A stretch of 64,000 nucleotides of DNA from Varroa destructor (lineage: Eukaryota > Arthropoda > Arachnida > Mesostigmata > Varroidae): the NCBI RefSeq assembly GCF_002443255.2, contig NW_019211457.1, positions 40,957,126 through 41,021,125 of the forward strand, written 5' to 3'. The position numbers and the translations under genes were made by a program. The notes below the pieces were generated by a model, which was not told where the DNA came from, made no database searches, and was given only the letters and a program-made list of their open reading frames with translations. Positions 1 to 13,560 of the stretch are shown one piece after another (within the stretch, counting starts at the first letter, position 1; each line of letters begins with the position of its first letter).

Positions 1-178
1 TACCACAGTCAATGTTGTCCGTTGTATCCATAGGGTCAACATTTGAGGTGAAAGAAGACGATGTATGTACCTAAATACTACGTTCAAAATGAAGTTATTA
101 TTACGTGTGTTAACAATTGAATATAGATGTATAATTAAATTCGTTTAATTAATTATTGGCTTAACTCTAACACAAAAA

Positions 179-240
179 GCGCCCCTATTCGAAACTTTGA
201 TCATTACAGTTCCAAACATCAGGGCGGATTCGAGGGGCGC
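179..240. repeat. Inverted repeat GCGCCCCT / AGGGGCGC
   Basis: There are 8-bp perfect GC-rich arms, extended inward by TTCGAA/TTCGA with a two-base bulge, around a loop of about 40 nt. It stands out in AT-rich surroundings, and its function is unknown. Confidence 0.7.
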
Positions 241-2896
241 CTAAAACGTCTGAAACAAACGGAGGGTAGTTATGATAGTCGATGCTCAGCGCCCTCTATC
301 TTCTGGATGAAGAAACAGGTTAAGAGACGGGCAAACTCGGAGTATTTGAGTAGATTGCATAAGCAACACAATGAGTAGTCACTGTCCCCATTAATACGAA
401 TGTTCCCGATGCAGTGAGAATTTGAACTGTATTACTTACCGATTAATATTTATGGGTAGACAACTCGGACTCCTAGCCGACTCATAGCATAATTACATCT
501 GAGATGTCAGATGCTTCCCACCTTGTACGCTAAGATGCTGTCCTTCTCTCTGTCACTAGCGTGTATCGGGTCCTTGAGAATATATGCAGGTGGTGCGGGC
601 AAAAAGGTACCTTCTACATTTCTTCACCGGGGCAAATCAAATATTGGGTTATCCTAGACGTTCGTAATAGAGAAGTAACAGCAAAAACGCACACCGTTAT
701 TCTTATTCTATAAAACAAACTACATGTTCGTACTTTTATGTTTACACTTTGAAAAAAAAATCTATTTTAGGGATAAACAACAATAACAACTAGCATTCAG
801 TTTACGTGTTTTTGATGAACTCCATTTAATTCCGATGTACCTTCTTTCAGGAGTAAAGATATCACCAGTTAGTTTACATTACTTGTTCTATTGCTATTAC
901 CTTGAAAGGTGTACCTCACACCGCGAAAACGTCCCCTATTATGATATTTTCTGTTGCGCCGCTACGATCGCCTCTTCCACGGCACGAAAAAAACTACACC
1001 TATTAACAAATTCACTCACGACATCGCAATGAAACGTATTGTTTGGTTCTCATATGCGTTTGATTTTGTCCGCCATGGTTAAATCAGAAATTGATTATTT
1101 ACTCCGAGGTTTATAAGATCATATACTTCGAACATCCCGCTTGGGCTGCATTGTAGGGCTTTGAAAAAAAAAATGAGCTAGACTTAGAACAGTTCTATGT
1201 TCGACCCTGCGCTTAATAGATATACGTTTCATAAATTCACATGAAGTATGAGGCTACGAGCATGGCTCCTTTCGATCGCGCTATTTCTAGGCCAAGTTTA
1301 TTGCTCTTTCCAGCCCTTCGTTGTCCTTCTTCTTGCGCGTAAATAATCGAATTAGGGGTCATCTGCTTTGTCTGAAACATAGATATACAAGATATAATGA
1401 GCCTCAGTGCTGTGAGACATTGCGGAACTGTAAACTTATTGCTGGGTTTCACTGGAAAGATTTTCGATTAGTTATGAATGGCCGAATCTGGGCTAACCAT
1501 GTGGCTTGTGGATACTCTTTTACTTAAAACACGTTGATCATCATTCAGCAATATCTTTGAGAGAGCGTTGAGTGAAAATCAACATGGTGCTCTAAGAGGA
1601 CATAGGAAAGCCATTTGTAGCGAACAAGTACCTCGTCACAAATGAACATGATTGAGTATAGTATACGATCGAGTCACTGTCCTGTAGTACTCTACCTTGG
1701 ACAAAATCCCTTCTTTATGAATAGGTCTAACCTTAGATTTCCTATCTATTCCATAAAGTTTATGTGCAACAGTAAAGATATAGATAAAGTAAAAAGGTTC
1801 AGATATAATTTCTGCGACGTACGTAACGTAAACGTTGAATTGCAACCGAATAAAGTTGAACCTTATGGGAAGCTTCTATTCATTAGAATCACATGTGCTT
1901 CTGTTGTGATTAGTAAGAAGCGGATATCATTACGCCGAGGGCTACTAAAATTTCGATTGAAATTATTTTCTTTTGGGCGACAATGTTTGTAAATGAATTA
2001 AACAAATCTTGAAAGCTGTAAGCGCTTTCGATTTTGAAGGAGTCGCCGGTACTCGAAGCTCCGATAGTTTCTTCCCCTTTCAAGCTTTCGGTCGCGTAGC
2101 TTCATTAGAAGAACTTCAAGAAAACTCTACAGCAAAGTCTATTTAGAAAATTCTGTCTGTTTTTTAGCAGTAGTTGTAGACTCTGACGATCTGAAGTACA
2201 TGATTCAATGCATGTCTATTTGAAACTTACTCATTTCACTAAGTGAGGTCGATTCCCTATGAAATATCTACTAAATATAAGCAATAGTCACCTTACTAAA
2301 ATTTTCCGTTTAGAAACTTCGAAAACGATTGATTGCAGGTCTGACATATGACTATTCTTTTTTAATTAGGTTCGTATATTTGATGTCACATGCAATCTGG
2401 GGTAATCTATTGATGTATTTTTGGGTCGGGCATAAACAACTAGTAATACAGACTGCTGTGGGCACGGTCTGAGAATGTCTATAATTAGATTTATAGGCGA
2501 ACTTTGAATCATAGTATATTTTGTATAACTTTATGTCGAAGCCTAAAAAAAAAAGAGCAAACTATTGATACATCGCAGAATATGGGAAAACCATGCTAGA
2601 ACGCCATTATTAGATAGCTTTAAATGGTGTTATGACGGTATACGAAAACAGCATTATTTTTCTTTTTGGAAGAGCAACCAGTTATAAGGATTCGCATTCG
2701 TATTTTCAAAACATGCTTGTTCCGTAAGGTATATCTTATATCTACATAATAAAAAGCCATATAAAGCTAATCGAAACATCAAAGCTTGGTTAAGTCCCAC
2801 AAGTCCTGTTGAATCAAGAACTCGCCATTCCAACTTATCTGAGAACCAAGATAACTTTCTTTCGGATGCTGCGGTTATATAATATTAAGATCAAAT

Positions 2897-2900
<4 letters not shown>

Positions 2901-2942
<42 letters not shown>
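2901..2942. repeat. (TA)n microsatellite, 42 bp
   Basis: This is an uninterrupted TA dinucleotide run of 21 units in AT-rich intergenic sequence. It is the longest perfect dinucleotide repeat in the window and likely polymorphic. Confidence 0.97.
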
Positions 2943-2943
<1 letters not shown>

Positions 2944-5900
2944 TGAGCAACAACAAATACTTGTATAAATTATATGCGATATGTACACAAATTACGAAAA
3001 TGCTGTTATGGACATTTTTCCGTATCAGCACCGCGTAGGCTGCGTAATCACGTGTATAAACATATGAGTTGGTTTCTCTTATATTTCTTGCCCTATGTTA
3101 TTTGGGAAGCTCGTCCTAAACGTCTGGATAAATGACGCCGAGATATTTTCCCCTATTTTAGTTAAAATTTGTAGTAGGAAAAAATATCCCCCAAGACGTT
3201 CCTATCTCATTACTCGTCAACAAGGCTACCCTAATCCTTTTTACATAGGAAACTTTACACGTTTGCTCGTTCACCGTTCATGATATTCCGTTACAGCCGG
3301 ATTGAAGCCGCACAACAGCGGGTCAGTGACGACAACAGCGACAGGAACTGCTTCCTGACCGTTCGTTGCTGAGCACGGGATTTAGTTATCGGGCTTCCTG
3401 TCGACAAAGTCAAAGCTACATGCAGAAAAGATGGCTGGCGGCAATAGAACCAAATGAAATATTCTGTCAACATGTGCCGGGGAAGCTAGGTCGCTTCATT
3501 GTAAAGGTTATCGTTGCTAGCGTTGACACTCCTCAGAATCTTTCTAAATAGTCGATACCCTCCCACTGCTAGTCAGTCGTGAATTCTATTCGGTCGACAC
3601 GCATGCGAAACTATGCGGTCCGAGCTACCAAGGACGGCCATTGCGCCTTCTATATGCGCCTGGCAAATTGTCATTCGCTTGTCTGTATGTACTGCTTGTA
3701 TGTATTGCTTGAGTACGTACACGCACGTATATATGAGGATGGGAGTTCTTCCTCGATCAGCGTTGAACACTTTTTCTTTTGTACATCTGAATGAATGTTG
3801 TCTCCAACGTTCACGGCAGAGAAGGAGAGCGGATGAAAGTGTAATTAATAGATGTGAAAAAAAAATAACAACTTCTGAAGTCGGATCAACAATTGTATCT
3901 GACATCAAAATGTTGCAGTATTCAATTAAGGCTCCCATTAGAGCATCAAATCGAATGTACGATAAACGAGTGAGTCGATGTCCAACGGAGCCCAAGATTA
4001 AAAGACGCCAGCTGAAAAGGGAGCTGTTTAAGCAGCAAATGGAGTATCTTATAGAGTAGTCAGTTTTTTAGAACAGGAAAAGTGGCCTAGTTCCCCGATC
4101 AAATACCTCTTTTGACCTAACGAAGCGAAACAGTCTTAAAAATGACGATAGAAACTGCCAGAAGTAAACATAAATGGCCTTAGAGAGAATGTAACACTGG
4201 TAAATCATAAGGCTCCTTCATACAGTTGGCGATATCGCATTGATTTTCTGGGTGATGCCGTCTAAGGAAGTCGGTAACTGAGCCGATTGGTGCCTTAATC
4301 ACAAATCAAGTATAAATTGAGAACTGGATTCAGTCCGGGATGCGGTCGGCGGTTCCGTACGATGGGTTTAGCCCAAGGTTGAATTGGCCTCGATTGGGCT
4401 ATATTGGAACGGGTAGTACCTCCTAGCTCAGTTTCCCACAAGCGTGCCTCTCTAATCCGTAAAATTTCAACTATGGCGCTATAGTCGACGGAAAATGTTT
4501 TCGGTGGCAACCCCAGAAGTGGAAATCTAAATTTTATTTACCTGTGCAATAGGGGAACTTTTCATACAATCGGTACATTGAATTTACAGTGTTTTCGTTC
4601 ACCCAAAATTGCCGACATCGAGCTAAAAATGGTTGTGAGTGAGGATGCAGGCTAGGTGCTGTTGTTGTATCGAAGAATGGTGCTTCAATATATTCCAGTT
4701 GGTGTCCCTATCGAAACAGCGAGCACAATCATCAGCTGCGATAGAAGCAGAGTGGGATCCTAGGGTAATCGCTGCCAAAACTGTGTACCTCTTTAAGACT
4801 GAATACGCCAGAAAAGCAGCATAGCCTCCGGGGCTATTGTAGTACTGCAGAGGACAGACACAGCGGTTCAAAGCATATGTACAAGTAGATCGTATTGCCT
4901 CGACTGGATGCTGTTCGCTTTTTGAGTGAAGTCTTCTGTCCTAATCCTACCATGCTGAGAAAAATCGGTCGAAAAGAAAGGCCGGAAATAAACATGACAC
5001 GCTATGTCGAAGAGAGTTCGTCTTACATAAAATGGCCGCGTTTATATTACAAATATTAATAATAATATTAGTAATGCAAACACGAAACCATACGTTCAGA
5101 TGCAATCTATAGTTAATACTACTTTTTTTTTTTTCAATTCAATTAACATATACTGCTTGCAGTTACGAAATGAATGCGTTAGCCTATGTGCAGTAGCAAG
5201 AAGGCTCGTCGATGAAGAGACATTGCGGAACTATGTTTGTAAACCCCAAAGGTACATGGCCATTTTGCTCAAACGAATAAAAACCCTCAAGAACCTTCCA
5301 TTCGTCGTCCTCGACTATGCTTAATGATTTAAAGTTAAATATTCAATCGAAGTAAATTTTTTGGATAGTTCTTGGAAAATCTCAGCGACATCTGTTTTAT
5401 TGTTCCTCATGTTTTCGCTTTAGGTATACACACAAGCTCTCCAGAAACGGCATATGTTATATATGCAATTCGCGGACACTCGGTTATGTAGTGCACGTAC
5501 GCACTGGCGTTGTCACAAAAAAGATAACTTCACACGCTATGATTAGCCGTGATGCAACTTACGCTGCATAGGAAAATAGCTTCAGACCAGTTGGACCATG
5601 GGGTGGGAGTTGTAGACGGGGATAGTTTGCATAAAAATTGCGAATATCCGCTTATGTGCGCTTCTCTGCATGAACGAAAAAAGATGGCACAGTAGCAAAT
5701 AATAGGACTCTTTACCACTCCCACTTAAAAGAGCCTCATGCCAGTGCATCGAGAGTTGAGTTTGAGCCGCCTGAGACGGCACTGAATCTTCGTAGTGTCG
5801 AAAGCCGATGAAACGACAGAGACGTACAATGTGTTTGAAGAACGTATAGCGCAGTTATGAGACTTCTCGTCTCCTTTGCTGGTTTCCTTTTCTGTCATCG

Positions 5901-7640
5901 CTACCCTTGACGCTCATACTCACCAGGCCCACCCAATCAGGACCTCTTCTTGTAAAGTGGAGGATGCCAACGACTTCGTAGGCCATGTTAAGCTTCGACG
6001 TTATTTTAGGTTCCGTAGTGAGAAGATCAAAGCCTCCCTCGATATAGCATACTAGCCTGTGGCGGCATAGGAGCAAGAGAATAAGCTAGATCGAACCGTA
6101 CGCCTTTGTCCCTGGTGAAGTCACTCGACGTCGTCCGTTCAGCGAGAACACTTCACCGAGGATGACTGCAGCCGCCTCGACACGCTATAGTACAAAGAAA
6201 AGCAACAGTGCTGTTATGGAGAACAGACTACCGCCCGCCCACCCTGCTCCCATTTCATGCCGTCCCGTTGGCGGCTTCGTCTAACGTCTCGAAGACGATT
6301 TCAACAGACTTCGCAACGGTCGTCCGAGTTAATAGCAGTATCTTACTAGGCGGCAGCAATGAAAAAGGCCGCAAGAATCCGACAAGATCAAGAGCGTTTT
6401 TTGTTTGAAAGGTAGTTTCTGTGGAGCGTTGTCGACGGTTTAGACCTACATAATGCCAGCGAATCGGACAGCGTGATAGTGGTAAAGATAATTGTTACAT
6501 TTGGTATGAACCTTTTAGCGTTGTGGTACATGGTCTGTAATAGCGCACAGGTACCGATCGAGTTCAAAGCTCACTGGTGATCGCAATCATTGCGGATAGC
6601 GCTATAAAAAAATTACAGAAAATTTACAAGATATTACGCAGACGAGCACTCTAGGATAGGTGAAACTTGCAATCGATGAGTTCCGTTATCGCCCAAATTA
6701 CCTGTATCATTTTAGTGGTATATCCATCCTAGGTATACAAGTCAGTAATGGGTGATACAAAGAAGTACGCTTCAAGTTGTTAAATGCAATTTTGTTCGTT
6801 AAAAGATACAAAATATATATTTCGGCTGTTTCGAAATATTTATATTCATGTAGAGTTCGGCCATGGAAACTTGACGAGCAGGTTCTGTGGCCCCATGAGC
6901 CACCACATCATACTTTGGCAGAAAAACGTACAAATGGAGCAGCGTCCTTGGAGATTCATTTTTGTGCGGCTGGAAGAATATCATTGAAGTCGACGAGTAG
7001 GTCATTGCAATGCAATTAAAGTCATAAAACGAGGGAGATGCATATATATTTCAGACCGGTACAGAGACGACCGAATTTGACTGAGCACCCAATCTATTTA
7101 TTGACTGATATAGAGGATACGAAGCAGATAGGTACCCGTCTACTTCGCTTTTCCACAAAAGTGACTATTACCAGACATGTATAATCTAAATGCAAGCATT
7201 AAGCAATAGAAGAATAAGTACGAGCCTAACTTATAGGCAATCAACCATAGCATACTTTATTTGTATACATATTAGAGTATTGCAATGCATCGCAAACGAA
7301 CACAGTCGTTATCATACCCGATTGCAGCGCCCGTCCAAACAAACGGTATTCTCGGTATCACTTTTCTTTTGATAAATACTAGCGTAAACTGTAATAGCTT
7401 ACCGACATTCGCATTTGCTCCATCTTTTGTGGAGTCACTTGGCAAGCGTAAGCTCTCTATCAATGTGGACAAAGGCTATATCGAATTAAAAAAATTGACG
7501 AAAGAAACGCAATCTGATTTTCCCTATCAATCGTTGATCAGAGGTGTACATATGTGCGTATTTATCTACTAAAAAACACCATCGTGTATCAATGTACATC
7601 GTACTGTACCTATGTGTGTTCGTTTAAAAGACCGCATCCC

Positions 7641-10600
7641 CATTTAGAATGGTAATAGCAAGAGGCATACTAGCTTGATCAGCTAGATTTGGATCGAATA
7701 TTCGAGAGAGCTGCACACCGTAGCAGTATTCCTTTTATACGCACACGTACATAATTCTGTACCCACAGTGATGCTGCACACTCGCGTACTATATGTATTC
7801 AGCAAACGGCAGCCAGTAGCTACACGGCAGTATACGGCATATGGCATAGGGATAATATCCAGCATCCTCGTTCTCCTACTGACGCTACTAAACGACCGAG
7901 GGTCGTCGAGTCCGCCGACGACCACTGGATTGGCAAAGCCTAACACATCCAATGCCCTAAATTCTCCACGCCTTTCCATTTTCCCTGACCCCGCGGCGGA
8001 CCTCATTCCATAAAGCGAACATGCAACAACGGCCGCCGAGGCAATGAGTCATTTTGTCTCCTCGTTATTGGGGTCCTGCTCGTCTGTCGTGCTGGCTTTT
8101 CTGTTGGTCCTGCTTCTACTCATCCGGGAACCGGCAGTACATCGTCACCGCTGCTATAACAGCAACCTCCTCATGAGTCTGGATCAGTGCGGGGTACCGC
8201 AGCTCTCAGGACTCCCCTAACCGGCATATTTGCATAACACGCCCTTTGTGAAACACGCTCGTTCCTGCCTGTCTGCCTACCGGCCGGACCAGCGTCGGCG
8301 TGTTTACGCCATGGACAGCTGCAGCCACGATGGCAGCAGCCAGTAGCTGTAGCTCCCACCAGCTACAGCGACTGCTAGAGCACAAGTGAATACTAACAGC
8401 GACTCATGCTTGGATTGCTGCCGGAGGAGCCGCCGAAGCCGCTGGAATCCCCCACGTGGGGAGAACCTCGTCTGGGCCACGAGGCAGATCCGAACCATTC
8501 CGCTGAGACGCGTTTCGAAGGGGTTTATCTTTCAGGGGAAAAGGAAGCGGCGGTAGTTGTTTCATATTTGCCTCCATTCCACACACACAGCACCGTCCTG
8601 CAGCCACAAAGAGAATATGCGATGCTTACGTTGGCGCGAAGGTCGGGGAACGGCCGGCCGTGAACACAAGCCCGCTTCTACATTTGGCAACACGCGGGCA
8701 CACGTATATGTACTTGCAAAGAAATGTTCCACTAAACGGGTTACTGCTAATTTATGGTATCAGAAAACGATGTTAATGTCTCTAGAATTGGCAGTAAAAA
8801 GGGGCTTCCAAGGTGTAACGGTGACAACCAGACCCGTAGCGAAGAAGGGACCGACAAGCAATTGCAGGTACGACTACTTGCTCGCTTTGCGTGCCTGAAG
8901 CTGGCCAAGCTGCTGAGACCGATCAAATATGGCTACAGTTTGTATACAACGGACAATGGATGGCACTCTCTATATTTATATGATTCTACTGATGGTGGTG
9001 TCATTGTTGTTCGCGATTTTTTCACTGTTCCGTCAATGAAGACCCTCATCCCTGATGTGCAAAGAGTGCACGGGCCAGTTGACGACGAATGTGCGTACTA
9101 GCGCTGCAGGATCCGAGATGTAAGTGCTTCGACAGGCTAACGGCCTTGCTGTTCGATGACGCAGGTATGTCTCTGGGAATTTTTTACATACGTATTTAGC
9201 CACATATAGCAACACTTCTTGGCTAAACAGTACGCTTCTAAAATACAATTCATGCACGATTAATGGGTATAATATAATTTGTCATACATATGCTGTTTAG
9301 TTGCGTTTGATTACCTCTTTATTTATGTCGTTTCACGTCAACCTACATTATTCGTTAGGTTCATTGGGGTGTACGTCGTACATGAAATCCATTTAGGATC
9401 TGACCTGAATTGCTATTACCGCAGCCCCATCCGAGGCAGCAAAACTCTATCAAACTCTAGTCGCGTTAATGGCACATATAGAAAAAGATGAACAGTATAG
9501 AAGGCGTGCTGGCTGTTTCTTGACTTTTACTCAGCAGTAATTTGCATATATTGTTGTTTCAATTTGTGGTACAGAATTATGCGGGGTCATCAACAGAAAT
9601 GGAGGAACTAAGCGCCTTGATGGTTGGATGGGATAGTTAGGAACGAGTAATAACTATAAGTTGTATGCGCTGACATTAGCTGACAGAGAACGGCCAGTAC
9701 CTCGCTTACCGAACCAAGCTTATGTAATTACAGTTTAACCTTTTTCTGAGGTTTTCCGTACCAAAGAACCTTATTTCAGTCACTACCCGGCGTATTTAGC
9801 CCTTTACAAATCTGTAAAGATACTTCATACATGAAAACATTACATATTGAATTTTACGTGATCGTATTGTACATGCCATAATCCTTGGACTGTGTAATTA
9901 GATCATCTCATCTGTGAGGTATCTGGTTAACTAATAAATGGAATCGTTTTTGTTTAATTGCCGATATCCGTATGCGATAGATCTCGATCTCAACTTCTTT
10001 ATATCTTTATCTAATTATTCCACTTAGCATGACTACGATATTTTCTACAATTTTGCCTCCGGAAAGTAAGGGCGATAGGGCAACTTGAGGTATCCTAGGT
10101 ATGTTAGGTATTCTCTGTGATCCGCTTGTTTCTGAACGATTGTATTTTACCAATGCGGCTGCAAACTTCTCGTGTGTATTCGATTTGTGTCCTGACGCTT
10201 GCATGATCTGGCCGCTTGCTTTCGTTGTGTCCTCTTTCCATATGTTCCACCAACCCTATCAGAAGGTCAAGTAGCGCAGAAAAAAATCGACAAAAAAGAA
10301 AAGGAGAGACTCATCGAGACAGAGACTTTTGTGCATCAGATTTGCTTTCCCGTTTCTTTTTTCTCTTTCAGATCTTGGTGATGTTACTACGGTATCCTTT
10401 GTTGCCGTGGTTCAGGCGGCGGAGTAAATTCTCGGCAGGAAACAAGAAAATTTTCATGCTATTCTTCCCAACGAAGCTCCTGCTTCAATATATCCCCAAT
10501 TTAGATGACGAAACTGGGCTAGCAAGCTACTGAGAGGAGAACGAAGCAATCCTCATTGCCCCCATCTCGAACCCCTCCCCGTCGGCCCTCTAGAATCTCG

Positions 10601-13560
10601 AGGAGCCAGTCTCGTCAGATTCCTTATCCTTGGAGGCACCCGTGCCGCCGTTTGCTTCCTGAGTCTATTTTTTCTTGACTTCGGAGATCATCTTCTATTT
10701 CTGATTGACTCGCCGTCTCTGGCTGCGGCTACTCTCTGTCGTTAACTGCTGTAGGAAGAGAAATATGAGAAGGTTTCTCTTTAGGAGTTCTGCTCCTTAC
10801 TTCCTGTCGTGCGTCTGCTGGGGAGTCATCCACCTGCTTCCGTGCCACCGTTCTTATTCTAACCGTTTTCCAGCAGCGTAAGTGCTTGTTGGTGGCGCTT
10901 CTTGTCCAATTTTTATTACTTCTGATTTCACGCTCGAACGGGAACCTACAAGTGAGCCTAAACATCCAAGCAATCCCAACGCGCATTGCTACAAATCTAT
11001 CGCAGATCTATCGCCGTAAAAGCCGTAGTAGCCGCATATGATAGGATTAGAAGCTGTGGGGCAGAGGCGGTATAAGGTAAAACATAAGAGGGCTTTATTA
11101 AGCAATGATCGTTAGTTACTACGTCAATGAGAAAAAGTCGCAACGAAAGGTTTTCTTCTTCTGGAAGGAAACGCCTAAAGGCCACAGGTAAAAAACAGGA
11201 AATAACACCCCGGTGACTATGGACGATTATGAAGACTAACTCGCAAACAGAAGTGACTTGATGCACGTTTAGCGTATTCGAAGGTTAGAAGTGTAAATAA
11301 AAGTTACGCATCTCCAGCTGCATTCGTAACCAGTGCAGTTATTTGGGAAATATGATGTACAAGGACAATAGAAGTTCTAATCACTAAACTCACCTCCTTA
11401 CAAGGATCTCCGGTAGATTCATTGTATCCTTTTGCAAGACTCCACTTGTCTTTTGATTTCAAAGGCACTGCGGAGTAAAGGTATCCAAAAGGTGAGTAGG
11501 TAAATTACTTAATGTGAGGTGTAAACTACTGCATTAAACGTGTACCATTTTTTGTAAATGTATCCGTAATATTGAGTATGCGCCTGACGCTTGTTTAGCC
11601 CTGTTGCAAGGCATGTTGTGAATAAGTGCTCCTGACGATTCTATTTTAACATCTCATGAAGGCAACTATTACTGGAAAAAAATTTTTGGTATAACCATGA
11701 GAGCTCCTACTGTGCCAACTTTGTGTGAATTTCGCATAGGGATTGTAGACTATCAGGAACTGTGATCTGGTCTAATATATTTCCCAAATCAGATCCGATA
11801 TAAGTGTCTGGCAGCACGCTGATGACCAAATATAGTCACAATAGGGTAATGTACTCGAGTACTGTGTAAGTCAGCTTTCTTTTTTAAATAAACCCTCACG
11901 AAACGCGCTTATTTTCTTGTCACATATTATACTAAGTAATGTTACTATCTCCTTCTAATTTATATGTACTTGCATATCCATATATTTTTTTCTTTCACAC
12001 GCATCATTCTTAGGTAACTGATAATCTGATACAGCTTTTGTCATAAAAAAAAAATTTATTTTTCGCATAAGGAATCACAACGGCCCTCTATCGTGTAGTA
12101 TAATTGATATATTAATAATCATTCCCCAGCGGTTTACCACTGCAATGTATCTAGACTGTGTGAGTGAATAAATCAATTCTAGCCAATTACGTCGAGGAAG
12201 TATGTAAAACAATTTCTAGACATTTCTTTGACTGTAGAAATTTCGTATAAGAAAGCTCGGCGTTGTGCTAACCGATGTTGGTCGCCTGCGCAGCCCGACA
12301 TTATCTAAGACCAAGAAACAATTTATTTCTAAAGGAAGACACTGGTTCCCTTGATACGTACAGGCGTGTCAAACTTTTTGCTCGTGCGCCCGACACGTTG
12401 GCTGGGCGACAGTTTGGTTGCTGGTGAACGTCGCCATCTAGAAGCCCGACGGCACCTAGCAAGTCAGGCCCATTCTACAGCTCCTTTGGGCCCACAGGCC
12501 TGTCCTGCTTGGCCAAAGACCACACAGACGTCCTGACTCTACCTCGATAGATCATATATATTTTCCGCTCCATTCAACCCTAAAACGTCGTCACAGATGA
12601 ACTGTTTTTCTTTCAAGAATAAAGGAGGGGAAACCGACTGACGAGGAATAGGCTGCTAAAGCTATCTCTCGCGGAAAGCAAAGCTGGCTCGAGAGTAGCA
12701 GAGGCACAAACCTAGTTGGCGCAGCGGTTTGGTCGGAAGCGGTATGCCTTCTTCCCGATGAAGGCGATACCGGGAGTGGCAGTGCCAACGTGGGTAGCCA
12801 CCGCTATGAAGTTGAGCCTTAGAGAGCAAGAGGACAAGAACATGACGCATCGTCCTTGGGCGATAATTCAAAATTACAACTTGCTTCCCGCTGCGTCATG
12901 TCCTTTCGCCTTTAGGCCACTTCTTCTGCCGCTGCTTACTCATTCGCTCTCACTAGCAGCGGCAAAACTATCCCACCGGCACCCCAATGACGGGAAATAT
13001 ATCTGCTTCTTCAGGGGGTCCGTATCCCATTACCTTTTTAGCTGGTACCTCGGCGCCACTGCTCAGACGCTTTCTGCCGTGCGGACGTTGGTCGCGCTGG
13101 CTCTCTTGCAGACGGATGTGTTCGAATCCTGTTCCTTGTCGATCGGACGAGGGAGGCAGTGATAGACAAAGGGAGCAAGAAAGAAAGGCACGTGAAGGCG
13201 CAACGAAGAGAAGCAAATAGGACGAAGCCAGTCTGCCTCAGTAACCCTGGTCTCCGACACACGGAGCGCCTCTACTTTAGTCTTTCCCAACGTCGACTGC
13301 AGCTTCTTCTTCGATTCTGCCTGCCTTGTTCCTCAGCGAAGAGCACGCCTCCAGTGGGCGCGTTTAGCGTTGCTGTTCACTTGAAGGTTTCTGCTCGGCC
13401 TCCTCCTTTTTCTCTTCTTCCCTGTCGTCGTCGACGTCATCGCCGCCGACGTTCGCTTCCTTCTTTTCACACGCGTTTGCGCTCGTTCTTTCCTGACAAC
13501 TAAACTCTAGGGGATTCCCCGATTCCTCTCATCCCGTAGGGAAGAAAGGACACTGAGACT
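7641..13560. other. No gene recognised; two GC-rich patches
   Basis: Patches at about 7750-8700 and 12350-13550 are richer in GC and open in several frames on both strands. Around 8404-8589 the minus strand has an acceptor-like TTTGTGGCTGCAG followed by a phase-1 frame (QLPPLPFPLKDKPLR and on) to a TGA at 8404. At least two other frames are equally open, so no exon is called. Between the patches the DNA is AT-rich and featureless. Confidence 0.6.

Larger units (their letters stand above)
1..7640. other. No gene recognised (AT-rich, intergenic or intronic)
   Basis: I see no recognisable protein, RNA gene or splice-bounded exon chain. The sequence is AT-rich with the hairpin near 179-240 and the TA repeat at 2901-2942. 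Open frames of 100-150 codons near 1642-1992 and 3573-4059 have no homology, and lengths of this order can arise by chance. Confidence 0.7.

Noticed and set aside
3573..4059. Overlapping open frames of 140 and 148 codons on opposite strands
   Set aside because: No homology; antiparallel open frames of this length are expected a few times by chance in a window this size.
12716..13503. Plus-strand open frames of 148 and 114 codons
   Set aside because: They lie in a GC-rich patch with equally open frames on the other strand; low-complexity composition and no domain.
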